Origin: Dendrophyllia cribrosa
Taxonomy: Eukaryota > Cnidaria > Anthozoa > Scleractinia > Dendrophylliidae
Reading direction: 5' to 3'
Length of the DNA: 64,000 nt
NCBI GenBank assembly: GCA_024195265.1
Contig: JAJLRJ010000010.1
Coordinates: forward strand, 17,500,259 to 17,564,258
Positions 57,780 to 64,000 of the stretch are shown piece by piece. A model generated the notes under the pieces. It had not been told where the DNA came from. It made no database searches and saw only the letters and a list, made by a program, of their open reading frames with translations. A program made the translations under genes and the position numbers. The stretch's first letter is position 1. Each line of letters starts with the position of its first letter.

Positions 57780-60195
57780 AATCTTCATGTTTTGTAAAAC
57801 GTAATATATGATGGTAAATCTACCTATCCTCTCTTCTTAATGACCACAAACCAGTTCTTCTAATCTTTCACGAGATCTCTCTCATTTGGGCACTTTTCTA
57901 AAGATTTCTTCCTTGTGCGCGAGTTATTGGTGATATCATTTATAATTGTCATAAAAAGGGATGACATCACAAATGGTAGAAGGACCATGGTACTATCATG
58001 GGCAGTTTCAGGGAATTTAAGGTTTCAATGGGTTAATTATGCTCTGAAAATCAGGAACAATTTGTCATTATTGTTCAGTACAAGACAAAATGTTATTATC
58101 AATGATTATTAATTAAGTGAAAACAAAACAATAAAAACAATGTTTCAGAGTCATCACGATGCTAATTGTCAAGGTAACTATTATGTCCTTAAACGTAATT
58201 TGTAACATCTGTAGCAATTACACTGTGACTACTCGAACTGGGCCACTTGGAAGAAAACTGACCAATTGCAGTGAATCAAGAACAAATATGGTAACACAGA
58301 CCAATAACGTTGAAGCATCCAGACAAAAGATCTTCAACTTAATTTGAAACAATCCTAGTTTGTGGACTCTCAGAAAATAGTTCCATTTTTTGATTGACAA
58401 GTGAAAATCAAAATTGAACCAAGGATAAATTTGAACTAAAACATTACATACACAACAACTACTAACTAGCTCTGTTACGTAGGCAAATATTCAGGGACTT
58501 GATCAGTGCCACCAGCGTCAAGCTTTGAAAAACATTTTGTCAGACTGTGTGCTTGCTTTGCTTGACACTTTGACCTTTGCAAAGCATTCAAAACATAGGA
58601 TCAAAAGTCACCAATTAACCCATTCGCTCCTACACCAACCAAAACCGGCCGTACAAGACTCCACTGCTTTAAAAATTGCAACTTTCTCAATCGCGCGAAC
58701 ATTGCTCTAACTAGCAGTTGTGAGCATTGACTAGAAAGTCCCTCAAATTGAGATACCCAATAAACACAAAAAAGTCAGCGATTTTTGCAGTATATCAGCG
58801 TTTGAATTTGGACAATAACAAACATGACCGTTTTTAAAGTCATAGAAAAATAAACAACAAAAATCATGTTTTTGGCTTTAGTTTTTTCTATTCAAATCAT
58901 CATGGCAAACCCAAAAGTCAACATTCACAGCAAAATTCAGTCCTAGTCCTACACTGTAGCTTAGCAGCGAATTTTTTTGCTCTTATTTGTTGCTCGGGCC
59001 GAGCTACAGCCTCTCGTTCTAGTGCATACTGACCTTGCCTTGATTTTCAACATCACCACCGCACTGCATGCTGGGAAATAGCCACAATTTTTGACAGCGT
59101 TCCTTCCGTCCTCCACACATTTCATATTTATACTAAGTCCACAACCACTCTGACCCACCGCCGAAATTTTGCGCTTGTTGTGTTCTCCTGTGGTTGCTAC
59201 TTCCTAAATATGCCGTGGTAGGTCGAGAAATTCATCCAGAGTCGAGTCCCAAGGCTACTTTGTTTCCTGGAGGCCATTTTTCCAGTTCAACGAGCAATGA
59301 GCCAAATTCGTAAACAAAGTACAACACCTAACTCGCTTCATTGAGAAAGTGGACTCTGAACTACCTTCAAGCTTAATGATGCTCATCAGGCAGCTACTAG
59401 AGATGAAAAATGGCTGTGAACTTACCAAAAATCGCAGAAACACCATATTGAAGACTTTATAAATTGCAATTCAACAAAGCAAAACGGACAACGTCAGAAT
59501 GATGTTTCCAGTAAACTCGAGCCTTCAGTGTTTTAGAACAGCAGCACTTTCGATGGTAACTTTAAATAAGGAGTCACAAAATCCTATGGGGCGTGTGTTT
59601 GCAGGAAATCGCTCAAAAACGTAAAAAAGATCTTTTGTCTGGATGCTTCAATCTTATTGGTCTGTTTACAAAAGAACTTGTCATCCTCTGTTCTTGATTT
59701 ATGTTGTGCCTGGTAAATTTTCTTCCAATTAGCCTAGTTCGAGTAGTCACCCTGTAAGTTGCATCTGGCTCAACTACAAAGATCACTTTGTCTTTGACAT
59801 TTCTAATGCCCCAGAGCTAACATGGAACAAAGATCACATACTTTGTCTTTGACATTTCTAATAACCCAGAGCTAACATGGAACAATTAATGAGTAACGGT
59901 TAATAAATATGTTGGTACCATGTGTATTCCTGTTGATCACTCCACATTTTTCTAAACTCCCTCTCCCACGAAATAACGTGTCCAATAACATATTGTGCCA
60001 TTGCAGGACCAAATACGCCACCAAATCTTGTTAAAATCAATGAGCTCTTCTGTTGTGGTGTAAAGTACTTTGAAATGCCATCTATTCCTGCCCAGGTCAG
60101 CTGCATCCATTCAAGCTGAGCAAGTTTCAACAGGTGACGAGGTGCGGTTGTGGGATCTGCTAGTATAACTTTAGCTTCTTGTAGCACCTTGATCT
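54110..60195 (-). CDS. D-2-hydroxyacid dehydrogenase, GhrA-like (5' end missing)
   Basis: An NAD(P)H-dependent D-isomer-specific 2-hydroxyacid dehydrogenase, nearest in style to glyoxylate/hydroxypyruvate reductase A, which reduces glyoxylate or hydroxypyruvate in the cytosol. Three exons join in frame: 60195-59919, 57349-56851 and 54196-54110, giving 286 residues plus a stop at 54112-54110. The first exon found has the substrate-domain segment with WAGIDGISKYF. The second has the Rossmann fingerprint GLGDIG, then NIGRGDVIDE with the substrate arginine, FEVEPLP with the catalytic-dyad glutamate, and VVITPHIAA with the histidine. The third ends VDVEQGY, a typical family terminus. About 30-40 N-terminal residues and the start codon are not located; they may lie at 60200-64000 or beyond. 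The gene lies upstream of the ABCC4-like gene in the same orientation, about 4 kb away; no functional link is implied. Confidence 0.87.
54287..54940. mobile_element. NotI-rich MITE 1 (left half of a palindromic pair)
   Basis: Ends TGGCTGCGGCCGCACT and AGTGCGGCCGCAGCCA are complements. It contains four GCGGCCGC sites and carries the unoccupied version of the site into which the 2.6-kb element at 16872 inserted. Confidence 0.83.
54942..55659. mobile_element. NotI-rich MITE 2 (right half, opposite orientation)
   Basis: Starts TGGCTGCGGCCGCACT one base after MITE 1 ends and finishes AAGTGCAGCCGCAGCCA. Its right part is the inverted, diverged counterpart of 54590-54730. Confidence 0.82.
56313..56620. 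mobile_element. Small inverted-repeat element with internal duplication
   Basis: GGCAGGGAAGTG and CACTTCCCTGCC bound about 300 GC-rich bases in which a block of roughly 130 bases (AGACAG(G/A)TCCGGA..., CTCC(C)CCCAGGAGGG) is repeated. Confidence 0.7.
56851..57349 (-). CDS. D-2-hydroxyacid dehydrogenase exon (Rossmann and catalytic residues)
   Basis: A 499-base exon with LSVGILGLGDIGKTVAQACK (dinucleotide binding), VFINIGRGDVIDEKSLVHAL (arginine), ILDVFEVEPLPKESALW (glutamate) and VVITPHIAAISFPDE (histidine). Splice sites are tttaag and GAG|gtaagc. A MITE with an 8-bp duplication begins about 20 bases upstream of the acceptor. Confidence 0.93.
57372..57505. mobile_element. 134-bp MITE with 8-bp duplication, next to a splice acceptor
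   Basis: Ends GGTGTTTCTTGGTGTTGCGGA and the near complement are flanked by ACAAAAAG at 57364-57371 and 57506-57513, fitting a hAT-type MITE. The hydroxyacid dehydrogenase exon starts at 57349. Confidence 0.88.
57608..57692. repeat. Hairpin repeat
   Basis: GCAGCAAAACTGTATGGATATTT and AAATATCCATACAGTTTGGCTGC pair around a 35-base loop. Confidence 0.75.
57749..57780. repeat. (ATT)n microsatellite
   Basis: About ten ATT units. Confidence 0.95.
58221..59754. mobile_element. TA-flanked inverted-repeat element, host of copy B
   Basis: Arms 58221-58340 and 59628-59754 are near complements (CACTGTGACTACTCGAACT ... AGTTCGAGTAGTCACCCTG). TA lies outside each end (58219-58220 and 59755-59756), as in Tc1/mariner-type MITEs. 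Confidence 0.82.
58619..59625. mobile_element. TTAA-flanked element, copy B, right end lost
   Basis: Begins CCCATTCGCTCCTAC after TTAA (58615-58618) and follows copy C closely to about 59620, where the expected right terminus is missing. It sits inside the TA-flanked element 58221-59754. Confidence 0.85.
59778..59886 (+). repeat. Tandem duplication of about 57 bp
   Basis: CAAAGATCAC...TTTGTCTTTGACATTTC and CAGAGCTAACATGGAACAA occur twice in order. Confidence 0.85.
59919..60195 (-). CDS. D-2-hydroxyacid dehydrogenase exon (substrate domain)
   Basis: Encodes VLQEAKVILADPTTAPRHLL, LEWMQLTWAGIDGISKYF, and GPAMAQYVIGHVISWEREF, then ends QEYTW with the tryptophan codon split TG|G. The acceptor is ctactag at 60196-60197. 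The alternative ctagag two bases in would break the 2-base phase. Confidence 0.88.
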
Positions 60196-61863
60196 CTAGT
60201 AGAAACAGTTCACAAATGAACTCATGTCAAGCCTACATGGTAAATAACCCCTGGGTGTAATAATGAAGTAACTGGGCATCTTGTGATGCACCAATCACTT
60301 TGAAAGGGGCTGGAAATTCTGCGAGCCAGTGAGTCATGTGAGCCACGCAAGCTATGCGAGCCATGCATATGAACAATTACAAACAATATTACAAACAATT
60401 ATAAACAGTTACGGTTAAACAAGAAGACATTCTGGTTCAGCTGTGTTTTATCCACTCAAACTTCTCCACTTCATGGACATAATCTGATTGGAAAACTACC
60501 ATGCCGTCCAATGATTGCAATGCTATTATATTTTGCAACAACGTAACATTTTGATTGCATTACCTCCCCTCCCCCCCACACCGATATTTTTCTTCTTGCC
60601 CTCCCTTCAGTCTTTCCGAAATCACTCTGACCTTTTTCAGAGCAAGGCTACTCCATAAATCTAAGAAATACAAAGAAAAGCACCAAATGCACAACTTGCA
60701 AAAGGGAAATAAACTTTGGCGATATCGGGGCTACCATGGAAGGCCCTTATCGCACAATTCACTCACTCAAAAGGACCTCATGATTAAATATTCTTTACAC
60801 TACAGTCTTTGGAACAGGGAAATATTGTTTGTTGTTATATAGCTGGAGTTTAATTAATTTCTCAATACAATGAGCTCATTCATTGTTCGATTCATAGTCA
60901 CATGACAATTTATAACAAACAAACTGTTTCCCGCCAAATGTCCATGAGCGACAAAAATTGTGAAAGTAGGCAACATCTTTTATGTTAGAGGGCAACATTG
61001 CACAGTTGCCCGCTAGTGCACATGATCAGACCGTGACAAAGGGTCATGGCATGATTATGATGCTTTGTGTTGCTATAGAACAATTCACTTAATGACTGAT
61101 CCCTTGGGAAACAGTGAATTTTGTTTCCCTCGAATCTCAATGTTTTCCTCGACTTTGTCTCGGGAAACATTGAGATAAGTGTTTAATGTTAGTGTTGAAT
61201 ATTTAATGAGGACCTTGCGATTCATCCCTTTTAACAGCAACTGCATGGGTGGTCAGGCATTTATTTGATGACATATTGGTGACATTTCATGATGCTTTTC
61301 ATCAGATATGTTGCAACACCATACACCATCGACATGGATTTTTTGGCATGGCTCGTGCTTTTGGCTCGTCAAGCCTCTCATGGCTCACTGGCTCACACTG
61401 TGTCCTCACTCACTTTGAAGCCTCAACAGTCCCCTGCTTCCTGGTCAAACCTTGGGATAGGGAATTTAAAGACTTGCCTGAAAGCCATTTTTGCTGTTGC
61501 AATAGACTGAGAGCATTTGTTTCTTTTTATTTCTATTCTTGGCTTGCACTTACATCATATCATGTCATATCAAAATTCAGAAGCATTAAAAAAACGAATT
61601 TTGAGTCCAAAATGTTTATGGAATTGTAGAGAGATTAAAACTACATATCTGGGCCAAATTTTGAAGTGCCATGGAAATGTATGGAACGGCCATCTTGGTG
61701 TACCACTTTGGTACACCAACATGGCGGCCAAAACTTCAAAGTCATAATTATGCAAAAAATCTCTGCACAAAAGATTGGATTCACTATAAGTTACATTATA
61801 TCGGCTAGCATCTATAATGCAAAAATAACTTTCAACTGGTTCAATTTTGTTTATATTCACAGC
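60196..61863. other. Upstream of the dehydrogenase exon, nothing firm
   Basis: Holds a palindrome TTGGTGTACCACTTTGGTACACCAA near 61694-61720 and repeated GAGCCA words near 60320-60365. The missing first exon was sought here without success. Confidence 0.45.
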
Positions 61864-61867
61864 TTAA

Positions 61868-62878
61868 CCCATTGACACCTGAACCGCCCGTAACCGCCCG
61901 TACAAGACTCCACTGCTTTAAAAAATTGTAACTTTCTCAATCGTGCGAACATTGCCTTAACTAGCAGTTGTGAGCATTGACTAGAAAGTCTTTCAAATTG
62001 AGATACCCAATAAACACAAAAAAGTCAGCGATTTTTGCAGAATATCAGCGTTTGAATTTGGACAATAACAAAAATTACCGTTTTTAACGTCATAGAAAAA
62101 CAACAAAAATCACGTTTTTGCCTTTAGTTTTTTTTATTCAAATCATCGTGGCAAACCCAAAAGTCAACATTTACAGCAAAATTCAGTCCTAGTCCTAGCT
62201 TAGCAGTGAATGTTTTTGCTCTTATTCGTTGCTCGGGCCTAGCTACAGCTTCTTATACTAGTGCATACTCACCTTGCCTCGATTCTCAACATCACCACCG
62301 CACTGCATGCTGGGAAAAAGCCAAAAATTTTGACAGCGTTCCATTCTTTCCCCACACATTTCATATTTATACTAAGTCCACAGCCACTCCGACCCACCGC
62401 CGAAATTTCGCGCTTGTTGTATTCTCCTGTGGTCGCAACTTCCAAAATATGCCGCGGTAGGTCGAGAAATTCATCCAGAGTCGAGTCCCAAAGCCACTTC
62501 GTTTCCAGGCGGCCATTTTTCCAGTTCAACGAGCAACGAGCCAAATTCGTAAACGAAGTACAACACCTAACTCGCTTCATTGAGAAGTGGACTCAGAACT
62601 ACCTCCAAGCTTAATGATGCTCACCAGGCAGCTACTAAAGATGAAAAATGGCTGTGAACTTACCAAAAATCGTAGATAATTCATATTGGACCCTTTATTG
62701 CAAATCAACCAAGCAAAATGAGATCGTCACAATGACGTTTCCAGTAAACTCGAGCCTTCAGTGTTTTAGAACAGCAGCACTTTCAATGGTAACTCCAAAT
62801 ATGAAGTCACGAAATCCTATGGGGCGTGTGTATGCAGAAAATCACTCAAAAACGTAAAAATCCTCAGGTGTGAATGGG
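61868..62878. mobile_element. TTAA-flanked element, copy C, full length
   Basis: Ends CCCATTGACACCTGAACC and CCTCAGGTGTGAATGGG lie inside TTAA at 61864-61867 and 62879-62882. On the minus strand it holds a roughly 100-residue open frame (62580-62269) that is recognisably shared with copies A and B. Confidence 0.88.
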
Positions 62879-62882
62879 TTAA

Positions 62883-64000
62883 TATCTGAAATAGCGTGAT
62901 GAATTGCGTGACACATTTAAAACCTTTACAAATCGGAAGCAAAACATTGTTAAAACCTGAACGTTTTTGTGAAGGATTATAACACTGGTATCTACATACC
63001 ATGTGATGTCAGAAACAGCTTTGTAGGATATAAAGTTTAGATTTTTGAATTTTTATGACACCATGTGCAAGCCAAGAATAGATGGTGGAGTAGTACTTAC
63101 AATACAAGTATCAAAAGAAAGCAATTTTTAAGCATTGACCCACAAGTTACTGTACAAGGACACTAGACTGCAGTGGTTTCTTAATTTAAAAAAATCTGAA
63201 TACTCTTGACATATTCATGGCTAAGTCAATTTCAAGCCCACTCATCCCCCCCACCCCTCCCAGAATTTGTCAGGCATTTTATAACTTTCCTTCCTAAGGG
63301 TGGGGCATTTGCTAAAACAGGTCAGCCTGGGGGTGGGGCATTGTCAAAACAACGCTATCAGTTCTTTTGGATTTTAAAAGTCGTACATGCTTCACTGTTT
63401 ATTGTAAATTTCCTGATTGTCCCCCCCCAAAAAAATTTAAAAACTGAGTTGATAAACTTTGTTTGGGTCCCGCACTTTTCAAGTGAACCAGAGCAACTGA
63501 CTGAACACAGTCATATTCCATTTCTGGCTAGTGCCTTACCTTTCAAGTGCCACAGAAGATAACATCATGGCAAATTTTTATGATTTGCCAACATTCATGG
63601 CCATGGTGTGTTTGTATCGGGATATGTCGCAACAGAAGAATCTGGCTATTTTAAAATTCAATGGCATCTTAACTTGAAAAAGCATTTCAATATTTCAATC
63701 AACGGTGACCTTAAATGGATTGAATGTAAGCATAATTTTAATCAAAATTAACAAAAATAACGAGAATGGACAGGAAATTATTGGAGTCAAAAGATCCATT
63801 TATTTGTGAACAGTTATTGCTTAAATCATTAATCATTACAATCATCACTAGTAAACAGTAGTGCGAGTGATAACAGTGGTAAAAATGCATTTAAACTGGT
63901 CAGGACACACCAAGGTACAATAGAGTACCGAAGTGCGACGTCACACTTGTGAAATTATGGGATTTGATTAGATATTCGGAAAGGGCATGATGAAAAATGC
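62883..64000. other. Right end of the window, nothing firm
   Basis: A possible minus-strand donor at 63548-63549 (AAAG|gtaagg) follows a short ATG frame, MMLSSVALE. Its phase does not fit the dehydrogenase exon directly, so I do not call it. Confidence 0.4.

Noticed and set aside
63545..63580. First exon of the dehydrogenase (MMLSSVALE before a gtaagg donor)
   Set aside because: Its end phase is 2 while the exon at 60195 requires phase 1, and it is too short and unlike the family N-terminus.

Overview
The window looks like nuclear DNA from an invertebrate animal. It is AT-rich and intron-rich, and it is packed with short inverted-repeat DNA transposons, tRNA-headed SINEs, LINE tails and LTR retroelements. 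The protein flavour and the repeat mix suggest a cnidarian, perhaps a stony coral, but this is an inference from style and not from a search. There is no sign of bacterial operons or CRISPR.

Two host genes can be read, both on the minus strand and head to tail. The larger fills 50118 down to 3070. It is a full-length ABCC4/MRP4-type ABC exporter that I assembled from 29 exons, all phase-consistent, giving 4077 coding bases and 1358 residues: TMD1, NBD1, an acidic linker, TMD2, NBD2 and a C-terminal tail ending in a PDZ-ligand-like motif. One intron starts with GC instead of GT. The second gene is upstream. It is a D-2-hydroxyacid dehydrogenase of the glyoxylate/hydroxypyruvate reductase A type, with exons at 60195-59919, 57349-56851 and 54196-54110. 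Its first coding exon was not found.

The most interesting host signal is in the ABCC4-like protein. Both halves of the ATP site that normally hydrolyses ATP in ABCC proteins are altered: the NBD1 signature reads LNDGQ instead of LSGGQ, and the NBD2 Walker B stretch lacks its aspartate and is about two residues short. The reading frame is intact throughout, so this could be a catalytically weakened or repurposed transporter.

The introns hold the mobile elements. From left to right they include a TAA-flanked element (1634-2206), foldback elements with CRE-like sites (4078-4618, 12651-13211), TTAA-flanked elements (8067-8613, 21115-21908, 23094-23916, 61868-62878), a TTA-flanked 2.6 kb element carrying a second TTA-flanked element (16872-19436, 18147-18590), 8-bp-TSD elements with long G or C runs (24542-24999, 27288-28110), a 1.65 kb inverted repeat with minisatellites in both arms (25495-27140), a decayed Ty3/gypsy element (about 30700-34665), and a nearly intact BEL/Pao element with 239-bp LTRs and a GTACA duplication (36474-42645). 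Between and inside the two genes on the right are LINE fragments, a NotI-rich palindromic element pair (54287-55659), an 8-bp-TSD MITE lodged about 20 bp from a splice acceptor (57372-57505), and a TA-flanked element with a TTAA element nested in it (58221-59754).
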